From Diabrotica undecimpunctata (Eukaryota; Arthropoda; Insecta; Coleoptera; Chrysomelidae), in contig NC_092806.1 in assembly GCF_040954645.1 (NCBI RefSeq), forward strand, positions 127,556,952 to 127,620,951: a stretch of DNA of 64,000 nucleotides, written 5' to 3'. Shown piece by piece: positions 54,660 to 64,000 of the stretch (positions within the stretch are counted from its first letter, which is position 1; every line of letters starts with the position of its first letter). A program made the translations under genes and the position numbers. The notes under the pieces are model-generated. The model had not been told where the DNA came from, ran no database searches, and saw only the letters and a program-made list of their open reading frames with translations.

Positions 54660-57600
54660 TGAGTGAGGGTTCCATCGATTCGTTTGTCCACTCCGAGGAG
54701 TGCGCAAAACAATCGTGGCCCTGGTCTGCCTACCTTTCGGCATACGACCTGTTCTAACCAATATCTAGGGAAGCCGTGTCAAGCGAACCCATCCCATCGC
54801 CGCACTCCAAAAATTTGCGGCGAAAGAAGAGTCCCCCTTTTTTTCTTTATTAAACCCAAAAACAAATATAATGGTACAAAATTAAAGTTTTTCTAAATGT
54901 TACATAAATTTCTTAAGTCTAGTTTCTAGCTGCTATCTATTCTATTCTAATCTAGTTTTATAGTCCATTTCTATTTATGCTATTCCTAATCTACTTCCTA
55001 ATCTATACTATTCGCTCCTAGTGTCCTGTCACTGGGGGGGGGTTAAGGTCGCACTTACTCGTGAGTGTCACTGATCGCGGGGATCACTTTTTATTAGTGG
55101 TCCCGGGGCAAGGGCAATTTGTGTATGGAGGTAATTGTGTATGTGTTCGTGTATATGTGAGTATGTGTGTGTATGTAGGTTGTGTGTGTTTTATTATGTG
55201 TTGTGTTGGTTATGGGATATGTGGGTGTGTGTCCATGATTTTATTGGTCGTCTTCTTCGTCGTCTAGTATCATTTGTTCTCCCCAGTCATTTATCCATTC
55301 TACTATTTCCTTGTTTGTGGTGTCGATGTTCGTTGGTGGATATGTCATGTGTACTTGTGTTAGTTTATTTGTCAGGGTCTGTCTCGCTGTAATTCTCTGT
55401 GGCAGTGTGCAGTCGTTTATTATGTGTTGCTGGTCTTCTAGTGTGTTGTAATGTGTACAGTTCCCGTTGGTGTTTCTTAAGTTAAATCTATTGTAATATT
55501 CCTGTGTATGTCCGTGTCCCGTGAGAAGTTGTGTGGTTTTCCAGTTAAATTTTGGTTCTGTCAGTTTCACTTGTTGTATTATGTTGTATGTTTTGCGTCC
55601 TGTTGTTGCGTTGTTCCAGTATGGTTGCCATTTATTTAGTTTTGTATTCAGCTTTATTTGTTTTATATCCTGCCTTGTGGTTACTGATCTTGTGTTTTGT
55701 GGATTTAAGTGAGCTTGGTTTGCAAGGTTATGTGCAATTTTATGGCCTGGTTCGTTCTTATTTGTTTTGGCAACAGTGTAGAGTATGTTATGTTTTGTGA
55801 GTATTTCTAGGTTCTTTTTTATTTTTATGATCGTTTTATTTCTGTTGTTTCCGTCCTGGAGTTGTTGTAATACTATTTGTGAGTCTGTGTAAAAGGTTAT
55901 TGTTTTGTTTTGGTATTCCAGTATGTTTTGTGTAATGTTTTCGGTGTTTATGTGTAGTGCCATGGTTTCTAAGTCATTTATGTTTCCAGTGGTGTCGATT
56001 ATGTAATTTGTTCTAACGTTGGTCTGGGTTGATTCTATATTGGTACCTATTGTTTTACTGGTGTTGTCTTCTATGTTTTTGACACTCGCATCTGCAAACG
56101 CCCTTATGTCCGGTGTAGTGTCATGAAGTTTTTGTATAATGCGTGCGGTTGGGTGTTGTGTCTCTATGGTTCTGATTTTGTGTGTGTCTATTGTGTTTTT
56201 GTGTTCCGTGTAGGTTAGGTGTGCTGCCAAGGCATCTACGCTTAGCGGAGTCGTTCCGGCGAGTACATGGAGGGCCGATGTGGGGGCGGTGTTGTATGCC
56301 CTCGTGATCGCTCGCAGAAATGGTCTTTCTGCGGCGGCCAATTGTTTAGCGATTCTACTGTCTGTCGCTCTCTTTCCCCAGATCTCTGCTCCGTATAGGA
56401 GCATGGGTTTTATCGCGCCTTCGTAGATGGCCTTGAGTGTCTGTGCTTTGCGGCCCCAGTCTTTTCCTGCTATTATGAAGAGCTTGTGACCAATGTCGGC
56501 TGCTTTTTGTCTGTTCAACTTGACATGATCCAACCATTGAAGGCCCGTGTCTATGGTCAGTCCTAAGTATTTTAGGTTTGCTGACGGTGTTATTAAATCA
56601 TCTTTTATTCTGACTCGGGGGGCCCTGGTTGGTTTATGCGGGATGAACAGAGCTTCAGTCTTACTACTGTTGTATGACAGTTTGTAAGACTCAGCCCATT
56701 TTTCACACACCGTCCATATTTGTGCCCATTTGTGTTCTATTTGGCCTAGAGATTTCCCAGTTAGCAGGATTATCTGGTCGTCCGCAAAAGCCTGTATTAT
56801 GTCGTATTCTGTTGTCACGTTTGTTTGCTCGATGGCGTCGAACCAGGATTCCATGAGGAGGATCCAAAGTATGGGACCCAGGCTCGACCCCTGCGGGCAA
56901 CCTTTTTCTGTCTTATTTTGTATGTGTTCTGTCTTGATAGTTCGGTTTTTGAGAAAGTTTGTGCAAAGTTTGAGGATGTTCTGTGGTGTGCGTGCTTTAT
57001 ATAAACTGCTTGTTATGGCCGGTGTCCATGCCGAGTTAAAAGCGTTCTGTAAGTCCAGTGTTATTATAAGTGTATGGAATTTGTGTTTTTTGTTGTAGTT
57101 GATTTTATCTGTAATTTGGTTTATCGCGTCGATTGTCGTGTGTCCTTGTCTAAAGCCAAATTGGTTTGTGTTAAGTTTTTGTTCTGTTTCTAAGTAGTGT
57201 GTTAGTCTTTTGGCCGTAAGTTTGTCTAGTATTTTCCCTAGTGTCGGAAGGAGGCAGATCGGTCTTTTGCCCCCGTCTTTTTTGGGTAGTCAGACCATGT
57301 CCGCCTTCTTCCAGCACTCCGGGAATTCACCAGTCTGTAAGCATTCGTTATATAGTTCCGTCAGTAGTTCTGGTTTTGTGTTGTGTAATAACTCAATTAG
57401 CTCTTTGCTGAGTCCGTCTGTCGCTGTGGCTTTCTTGTTTTTCATGTCGCGAATGGTGTTATTTATTTCTTCTTGTGTAAATTTTGTGTCGTTTTCGGTG
57501 TCGTGTGTGTATTCTTTTTCCCTAAGTGCTTTGTGTGTTTCGTTGTCGTCATCTTCGTTATCGTGTGGGAAGTATTTAGTGTGTAGATATTTTATTGTGT

Positions 57601-58273
57601 CGTCTCTGTTTGTCGTGTATGATCCGTCTGGTTTTCTGATGGTGTTTAGTGTACTGTTGCTGTCCTCTTTCTTCTTTATTATTTTGTACCCTAGATTCCA
57701 GGGGTTGTCGGGGTCGTGATTTGTCAGGTACTGCCTAATTGCTGTCTTTTTTGTTTGTTTTATTGTGTCCTTATATCTTCTTCTGCTAGCGATGTATGCT
57801 AGTTCGTCTCTGCGTTTATTTATCGGGTCTGTTTCTTTTTGATATTTTTTTCTACATTTGTTGGTCGCTTTTTTAAGTTTGTCTAACTCCTCAGACCACC
57901 AAATTTGATTTGGTGTCCTGTTTTTCTGTATTCTCCTGGATGATTCTTTTGCTATTTGGATTATATCCTGTTGTAATCTTTCAGCTTTTAGGTTTATGGT
58001 ACCTGACAGATCCCAATCCTTTGTGTTTATGAGTGTGTTCAGTTTGTCCTTGTTTATGTGGGTAATGTTTAGTTTGTGTTTGTTTATGTTTAAGTTGTTT
58101 TGTGTTCGTCTATGTATGTTAAATGTAATGTATTGGTGGTCGCTGAGGGTTTCCTCCTCCACGACCATCCAATCGTTGACTGTTGTATTTTTGGTCAGCG
58201 TTAAGTCTATCCAACTTTTCCCCCTCAGGGTGAGAAAAGTTGGAGGACTATTGTGTTTATTGTGTGTGTATAT
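54660..58273 (-). mobile_element. R1/I-like LINE inserted in a Jockey-type LINE
   Basis: A 3614-bp minus-strand LINE between two perfect 13-bp duplications (54647-54659 and 58274-58286). It is 5'-truncated inside the endonuclease domain and has a 3' UTR of about 580 bp (54660-55240) with an AATAAA near 54855; the 3' end shows no clear poly(A). The coding strand is rich in A and C, so the plus strand looks TG-rich, unlike its neighbours. Only one stop interrupts the whole remaining frame, which suggests a fairly recent arrival. RNase H plus the LDLQNAFNSA wording suggests the R1/LOA/I group; the exact clade is not settled. Confidence 0.88.
55241..58273 (-). pseudogene. LINE polyprotein: endonuclease end, RT, RNase H (one nonsense codon)
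   Basis: One frame runs from 58273 to the stop at 55241, broken only by TGA at 57290-57292. Order: the endonuclease end (GKSWIDLTLTKN, EEETLSDHQYITFNIH near 58120-58220); a linker; RT entry KKATATDGLSKELIELL and FPECWKKADMV; after the TGA, LPKKDGGKRPICLLPTLGK; LDLQNAFNSAW (first Asp, about 57055); GCPQGSSLGPILWILL; and FADD (residues 23-26 counted from Met 56854). RNase H follows, with Asp in FADAS (255), Glu in DLETMAL (296), Asp in FYTDSQ (324) and Asn in HNLANQA (376), where Asp is usual. A Cys/His tail (NCTHYNTLEDQQHIINDC) and an acidic end complete it. It would reverse-transcribe its own RNA at a cut target. Confidence 0.85.
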
Positions 58274-58286
58274 TCTATCGAATACA
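58274..58286. repeat. Right 13-bp target duplication of R1/I-like LINE
   Basis: Exact copy of 54647-54659. It encodes part of SVFDR of the interrupted Jockey-type RT. Confidence 0.88.
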
Positions 58287-59085
58287 GACAGTTGTCTCAG
58301 CGTCCCCCTGTATAGGCCCGCAGTGAGGAGCGCAGTGTCGTCAGCAAATAGCAATAGGGATTCCGATCTAGCTTGAGGGCGGCGGATGTGGATAATGTGT
58401 TTGATCCGGATAGTCCGATTAGAGAGATAGGAATTTATTAATTTAACGAAATTTGTGGGCAATCCAGCAAGGTGGAGTTTTTCAATCATACCTGTGTGCC
58501 AGACCTGATCGAAGGCTTTCTGTACACAATCTAATTGTGTACAGAAAGCCTTCTAGAGTGTCTAGGAATTCTACGAGTCTCTCCTTCAAAATCCTCTCGT
58601 AGACTTTACCTATTGCGCTTAATTGCGAAATAGGTCTATATGATTCAGGGTTGGTTGGGGGTTTCCCTGCTTTGGGGTTCATGACTGTGCTGGCCACCTT
58701 CCATAAGGTTGGAAAGTAGCTCAGCGTGAGACATGCATTGATTATGTTGGTGAGCAGCGGGATTATATTCTCTGGAAGATTTTTGAGGCATATTCTGTGG
58801 ATACCATCTGGGCCAGGAGATGTGTTTTTACCTAAGTTACACATCTGGCTGACGGTGTCCTCAGTCACAGCGGCTACCATTGGATGAGGATGGGGCCCCA
58901 TGTGGGCCTGAGGGTAGTAGAATATATCTTCCACTCTCCGTTGGGCTACCTTTTGGAACTTTCGTTGAAGTTGGGGTTATTTGGGGAAACGAGTGTGGCT
59001 ATAGTGTATTTTTGAAGATTTCGGCCTTATCTTGCGGATTTTTTATAATGATATTGACTTTAAGATGTGAGCGTGGTTGACTTTT
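58287..59085 (-). pseudogene. Jockey-type LINE, 5' half (copy C), split by R1/I-like insertion
   Basis: The minus strand has a decayed approach at 58935-59085 and then the open frame 58482-58934: MCNLGKNTSPGPDGIHRICLKNLPENI, LWKVASTVMNPKAGKPPTNPESYRPISQLSAIGKVYERIL, RLVEFLD. A deletion marked by a perfect hairpin (58511-58553) removes the segment with the first Asp. The frame goes on IEKLHLAGLPTNFVKLINSYLSNRTIRIKH, another deletion removes the PQGS motif, and SLLLFADDTALLTAG (58330-58350) and QLSVFDR run into the insertion. The remainder is copy B at 53665-54646. Confidence 0.8.
58511..58553. repeat. Perfect 20-bp inverted repeat with 3-nt loop
   Basis: GAAGGCTTTCTGTACACAAT (58511-58530), CTA, then its exact reverse complement (58534-58553). 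In copy A the same place (51060) has one AATGCCTTCTGGACGTC arm only and the intervening LINE sequence is kept, so here a deletion and a fold-back copy happened together. Confidence 0.85.
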
Positions 59086-59339
59086 TTCTTTAGTTATTAA
59101 TTTCTTTTTGTACTTCTTCTGTGAGAATTTCTGATGTGACGCTACGCTTTGCTTGTATCTTATGTTCTCTCTAAAACTTCTGCAACGTATAATAATATGC
59201 TCAATAAGTGTGAATCATATATTGTTTTTTAGTGTCACATATGTGCCTGGTGTTATTTTGTCATCCGCCTTCCCTTTGTAGGGCTTCGATCGTTAGTATT
59301 ATTATAGGCGTGAAAAGTTGATTTATTGTCCTTCATATC
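59086..59339. other. Unassigned, LINE-flanking DNA
   Basis: No certain motif; may be upstream linker of the Jockey-type LINE on the right or 3' end of the LINE on the left. Confidence 0.35.
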
Positions 59340-59860
59340 TGATGTTACACCGTTCTTTCTATTATCTTTAGACTACCTTCCCTATTCTGTCTGTAATCAT
59401 GACTTTCACGTACTGCTTGTATTATTTTGTCCATTATTGTATTAAATAGCAGTGGGCTTAATGAATCACCTTGCCTGACTCCGTTTTGTACTGGTTTAGG
59501 CTATGTTAGTTTTCTATTTTTTGCCAACATTCGATTATGGAAGTAGTTTTTTGATGGTTTGTATAATATTAATTGGTATATCGTTTTTACATAATATATG
59601 TAAGACATCTTTGACTTGGATGCAATCGAAAGCCTTTGATAGGTCTACGAAGCATAAATATGCCGGTTTATTATATTCAATGGCCTTTTCTATGACTTGT
59701 CTTGGTACAAACATGGCGCCCATGCACGATCTTCCGAATCTGAATCTATGTGGTTCGACTGATAGTATTATAAATTTATTAATTCTGTTTGCTTTTGTAG
59801 TAACTACTACAGACTTGTTTATGGTCTGTAGCAATCAGATGTGACAAAGGATAGATCATC
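59340..59860 (-). pseudogene. LINE RT fragment (family of 10 and 34 kb)
   Basis: The minus strand reads FRFGRSCMGAMFVPRQVIEKAIEYNKPAYLCFVDLSKAFDCIQVKDVLHILCKNDIPINIIQTIKKLL (59535-59760), with the first catalytic Asp in VDLSKAFD. Further on (59400-59490) come GVRQGDSLSPLLFNTIMDKIIQAVRES. The piece between them is shortened. Motif wording is almost the same as at 35280-35440 and 10210-10290, so all three are one family. No YADD remains. Confidence 0.7.
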
Positions 59861-61479
59861 AGCAACAGTAATTAATATATTTTCCTATATTTTGGCCACG
59901 AAGCCGCTCCACTAAGCTGGTTTATTGGTAGGTAGTTAACAACTGTATGGGATATCAGCCAAGTTTCGAAAATAACCGCATCTAAAAATAAAATCAACAA
60001 ACGAATTACTGAGCACATTTTCATTACATTTCCAAACTGTCGGTTAATCTGTTTTATTTCGGTAGCGGTGTTTTATTTTTGATTTGGCGGAAAAATCGCA
60101 GCCATATGGTGGCCGTTAAATAAAACAGAACTTGAGAGTATGATAATATTTACTATTTAGGTTTGGTGCTCGGCTGGAAACTGCCTCAATTTTTTGTTGA
60201 AATTTTAGAGCAACGAAATGAATTTTGTTTGTTTTGAATGCAGAACATTTATTTGTGAAAATTTAGTTTACTTTTAATGAAAAACGACTGTTATTTCAAC
60301 TCACGCAGAGTCAGTCATTGAATGGGGTCAACAGGTTTATGTAGACTTAACCTCAACATGAATTTAAATGATTATATATTCAAAAAGGTAAACTAAATGT
60401 TTTTTTATGAAAGCGATATATTATGTATACTATTTCGTTTTAGTTATATTTAATTAGATAAATTAGTTCCTATCGACTATTTAGCCAAAATTACTGGAGA
60501 AATTAGGATTAAAACGCTAATGGTATAAACTATTATATTTAACTATTCCTTCATCAGTGCTGTCTGAATGTCCAATGTTTGAAGCCACTGAATATGTAGG
60601 AAAAACCCTTAAATGTAGTTTGATTAACTTTGAGTTACATCTTTGATCTTAAATATTGAATAAACTAGACCACATTGGTATTATTTCTTGCAATAATACT
60701 TTTCACACTTCACTATATGCCTTATTGTCGGAATCAGTTTATCGTATTTCTTATTGTAAAGCATATACGAAAATTCTTTTTTGTCTATTTTGGTCCCTGT
60801 CAAATTTTTCGTTGTCACACTTATTTCATACATTTCCATGACTTATAAATTATGAATTTTTCACGCTTTACAAAGTACAGACATGTGCTTGAAATATCGC
60901 CAAAAATTCTAGTTGTTTGCAAGTTTTTCCTATCAGAAGTATTTAAAACATTCCGTTAAAATAGAATTAATTCCATTCGTAGCGTACCTCTTATCGTTAT
61001 TTATTTTTCGTAATAATGAACCCAAAAATAACAACAAAACAAATGAGAGTTCTCGTTAAGGAAATATAATTTCCTAATTAAAAAAGCAATCTTTTGTTTT
61101 TATGTATTATTTATGACTAAGGCTATCTAATTCTTTATCTGGTCTTTGGGTAATTACAATTCCGTGGAAGTTATTTCAAGGTGAAATCGATAAGTAGTTT
61201 GGTTTAGTTGCTAGAATTTAAATATTATGTGTTCGCTAAGGATATATTAATCAATCATGAAATTACAGATTTGAAGTCACTAATCTATAGAATTTTTTGT
61301 TAAGTTTTGCAAATAGATTAATTTCAGTTTACTTCATTAGCTAAGCATTGACATTTTGAAATGAATTTTTTTGTAGATAAAATTAAATTATTTGTATCTT
61401 ATCGATTAGCAATTTTGTTATATGATTATGATAAATATAAATTTTACCTTGGATCTATCGCAAGTGTTCTATAAATAGC
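59861..61479. other. No gene recognised
   Basis: AT-rich. On the minus strand GCACTGATGAAGGAATAG at about 60546-60563 resembles the CTGATGA start of the Penelope-type motif, without the rest. Confidence 0.4.
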
Positions 61480-63265
61480 AATAAATAGCAACTTAAGTAC
61501 AAATATTTGTCCTTCTAAGATTACCATGACCGATATTTTTGATGGCATAAATGAGCTGCCCAGTAAGCTTACTGCTGGCTCAGATGGAATGCCTAATTTT
61601 GTAGTAAAAAAGTGTGTCTGTACCCTTGCAATGCCGTTTGTTATATTGTTTAGTAGATCTCTGGAAACCTCTATGTTTTCTTCTTTGTGGAAAGGAAGTT
61701 ATGTTGTTTCTTTATTTAAAAATGGTCAGAAAAACAACATTGAAAATTATAGTAGCATTTGTATGCAATCTGCAATCCATAAGCTCTTCGACTATCTTAT
61801 AGCAAAGCAACTTACTTGGTTATGTAAAGGCTTAATATCTTGATCACAGCATGGTTTTCATAGCAAAAAATCCACTGCAACAAACTTGGTTTGCTATCAA
61901 TCTGATATATTATCTCAAATGAAAGACCGTAAACAGGTAGATGCAATATACACAGATTTTTCCAAAGCATTTGATCGTGTAGATCACCAAATACTTTTGG
62001 GCAAATTAATTAATGTAGGCTTTCATGTCAGGTTTGTTGAATGGATTAAAAACTCTACATCTGGTTGAAGTCACAGAGTCAACATAAGTTGTCATCTGTC
62101 TGACAGTATCTCAGTAACATCTGGACTTCAAGGAGGCCACACTTCCCCACTTCTTTTTAATATCTTTGTTAACGACATCACTTTCTGTTTCCTAAATAGC
62201 AAATGTTTAATGTTGGCAGATGACTTGATAGAAAGCTATAAAGATCAAGTCTTAAAAGCTTAAAAGCTTATCAAGCTTAAAAGATCAAGTCTTGTTGCAA
62301 GATGACTTAGACAGGCTACAAAATTGGTGCAATCAGAACAAACTCCACTTAAATGTAAAAAAATATTGTTTTATAAGATTTTCTCGTAAAGTCAATAGAA
62401 TTGAAACAAGTTAGACTATTAATAATCAGTCACTGAATTATGTTTCTTCTATTCGGGATTTGGGTGTAATTTTTTATGAGAAGCTTACTTTCTGTGACCA
62501 CATAAACTCTATTTCAATAAAGGCATCTAAACTTCTTGGTTTTGTTACTAGGAATTGCAAGTATTTTTCCATTGATTTAACAAGATTACTTAGTGTATTG
62601 TTGCTTAGTTCGAACTATTTTGGAATACTGTTCAGTTATTTGGTCACCCTATTTTCAGAACAATATTTATACCATAGAAAGAGTTCAGCATAAATTTTTG
62701 ACATATTGTGCTTACCATGTCCACACTACTATTGAAAATCATGATTATTCCCGTATCGACCAACAATGATCTTTACCCTTACTCAAGATCCGTCGTGATA
62801 TGTCAGGAGCTATATTTATATATAATTTACATAATATCATACATGGATTTATTGATTGGCCAGATTAACTTTAATGTTCCCCATCAAGCTCTACGTTACC
62901 ACAATGTTTTCAATATTCCTTTCCACAGAACAACCTATGGTATTCACAACCCATTGGATAGATACATGGGGCTATTAAATGTTCTCGATTTTGATATTTT
63001 CAATATAACTTTAACTCAATTAAAGAGATCTCTTGCTTTGTGATATGTATATTAGTATTGTTGAATTTTGTTTTTGTTGTATTTTTAGCATGTAAGATTT
63101 TTACTCTCAGTTTTTAAACTTTTTGATATTGATTTTATATTGATTTAAAGTAATTTCAAGTTTTGAATCCTAACTGTGATATTATATATTGTAATTTAAA
63201 TTTTTAATGGGATTATCCTGTGTATTAAATAAATAAAAATAAATAAACAAAATAAATATTTCAAA
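61480..63265 (+). mobile_element. 5'-truncated Jockey/I-type LINE with A-rich tail
   Basis: A plus-strand LINE starting within the RT approach near 61480 and ending in an A-rich TAAATAAATAAAAATAAATA tail at 63226-63265. A 3' UTR of about 180 bp follows the last coding residues (stop at 63043). Target duplications could not be fixed; AAATATTT occurs at both ends but is too simple to trust. Confidence 0.6.
61526..63043 (+). pseudogene. Jockey/I-type LINE reverse transcriptase, lightly decayed
   Basis: Pieces in order: 61526-61843, LTAGSDGMPNFVVKKC, SLWKGSYVVSLFKNGQKNNIENYSSICMQSAIHKLFDYLIAKQL. After one stop, QHGFHSKKSTATNLVCYQSDILSQMKDRKQVDAIYTDFSKAFDRVDH (first Asp, about 61960). After another stop, VTSGLQGGHTSPLLFNIFVNDITF and CLMLADDLIES (catalytic LADD, about 62215). 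A local duplication (GATCAAGTCTTAAAAGCTTA-like at 62243-62290) shifts the frame. Then IRDLGVIFYEKLTFCDHINSISIKASKLLGFVTRNCKYFS and the C-terminus IDWPDLLGQINFNVPHQALRYHNVFNIPFHRT...ITLTQLKRSLAL, which ends at 63043. Only a handful of lesions. Confidence 0.78.
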
Positions 63266-64000
63266 TATCTGATACATAAGCTGCATAATTGGAAGTATAA
63301 ACAATATTGAATTAGTCCATTTGTCATAGATTTGACCTCTAAAAATCATAGGAACAACCTTAATTTTACTGAGAATGTCAATGTTGGGACACCAAAAACT
63401 GCAAAAAGTTTACCACTTTTACCCCTTGGTTTCCTCCTACGGGGAAACGGAAAAATTCGATTTACCAAGAATCTGTATGTCGTAGAAAAAAATGTTTCAA
63501 ATAAAAAATGTAGCTGAGATAATTTTAAACAAAAATGTTTATGTGCACTTTTTCCGTAGAATGAATCGTTCTCTTACAAACAACGCTTGAAGCGACCGGT
63601 GATTTTCAATGGCAGATACGCGCTCGAGATCAATTTTAAATAAAATTTGTATCAGCTCGACGGTAAAAATTCAATATCTTTTGATCAGAGTGTCCTGTCT
63701 TTTCCACAAATTAAGTCAGTTTAGTTGTTAACAGTTCAGTGTCAGTTAGTCAGTAAGGTGTTAAAATAAAGAAACGTTTAGCGATTTTTACCATTTTTGA
63801 CGATTCTCATTAGATCAATAAAATTTATGGTCTTATTGAACGATCAGCTTTTTACCATCTGCTTTTGTTAACTTTTTCGTTACAAGATGTTGGTAACATA
63901 GTGGTAAAATAAAAATTGCATTTTTTGCAGAGGGAAAATGCATTTCTAAAGTGCATAGAAAATAAAAAATTTGCAACTCATAAGATATCGACATGAATGA
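63266..64000. other. No gene recognised
   Basis: AT-rich. A short GC-richer stretch at 63580-63660 and a TCAGT-rich stretch at 63716-63755 (CAGTTTAG, CAGTTCAG, CAGTGTCAGTTAGTCAGT) could be part of a repeat promoter, but nothing can be assigned. Confidence 0.4.

Noticed and set aside
55135..55392. Cys-rich plus-strand frame (MCMCSCICEYVCVC), like a small secreted peptide
   Set aside because: Antisense to a TG-rich part of the R1/I-like LINE; Cys and Val codons come from TGT/GTG repeats.
57210..57719. 169-codon plus frame, Ser/Leu rich with membrane-like stretches
   Set aside because: Shadow of the LINE frame on the opposite strand, due to its A/C-rich coding strand.
1..64000. Bacterial operon, tRNA or rRNA genes
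   Set aside because: No tRNA arms, no rRNA segments, no ribosome binding site/operon spacing; all recognisable coding is of eukaryotic mobile elements.

Overview
The window is AT-rich eukaryotic DNA crowded with transposable-element remains. Several non-LTR retrotransposon (LINE) families, Penelope-like GIY-YIG fragments, Tc1-like elements with TA target duplications, short TTAGG runs and long AT-rich noncoding stretches point to an insect, possibly a beetle; the order is inference and the species cannot be fixed from this sequence. I find no complete host gene, tRNA, rRNA or CRISPR. The only hint of host coding is one 34-nt candidate internal exon near 18.55 kb, so most of the window reads as intron or intergenic DNA.

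Layout. 1-6.2 kb: a 5'-truncated RTE-type LINE on the minus strand (1608-4135) with a perfect 19-bp target site duplication and an open reverse transcriptase frame, followed by older LINE debris including a Jockey-like endonuclease/RT relic. 6.7-9.8 kb: an inverted repeat carrying a Penelope-associated motif, a 468-bp MITE (7774-8241) and a dead Tc1-like element (8334-9836). 10-17 kb: decayed LINE pieces, including one whose 3' end is flipped. 17-21.7 kb: mostly anonymous DNA, the candidate microexon and an RNase H-bearing LINE tail. 21.7-24.5 kb: a LINE split by a second Tc1-like element (22884-24133). 26-32 kb: a LINE tail, a Penelope-like GIY-YIG fragment with a downstream repeat, and an internally deleted endonuclease/RT LINE. 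33-36 kb: another internally deleted LINE. 37.6-41.3 kb: two LINE fragments, then a TA-flanked DNA transposon (39476-41258) inserted in a third LINE and carrying a two-exon, C-terminally lost transposase gene. 42-44 kb: a LINE tail, a 52-bp retro-insertion with its own duplication, and one LTR with a purine tract. 44.8-49 kb: Penelope-like, R1-like and Jockey-like fragments. 49.8-59.1 kb: two copies of one Jockey-type LINE; the second is split by a 3.6-kb R1/I-like LINE (54660-58273) with a perfect 13-bp duplication, giving a fused reading frame. 59.3-63.3 kb: two more LINEs.

The genes do not form a cellular pathway. They are generations of selfish elements inserted into one another, and the order can be read from the nesting: LINEs came first and received Tc1-like transposons (22.9 and 39.5 kb) or younger LINEs (1.6 and 54.7 kb). 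The most notable items are the R1-into-Jockey nest with its chimeric frame, the spliced TA transposon, and a recurring Penelope-associated stem motif.
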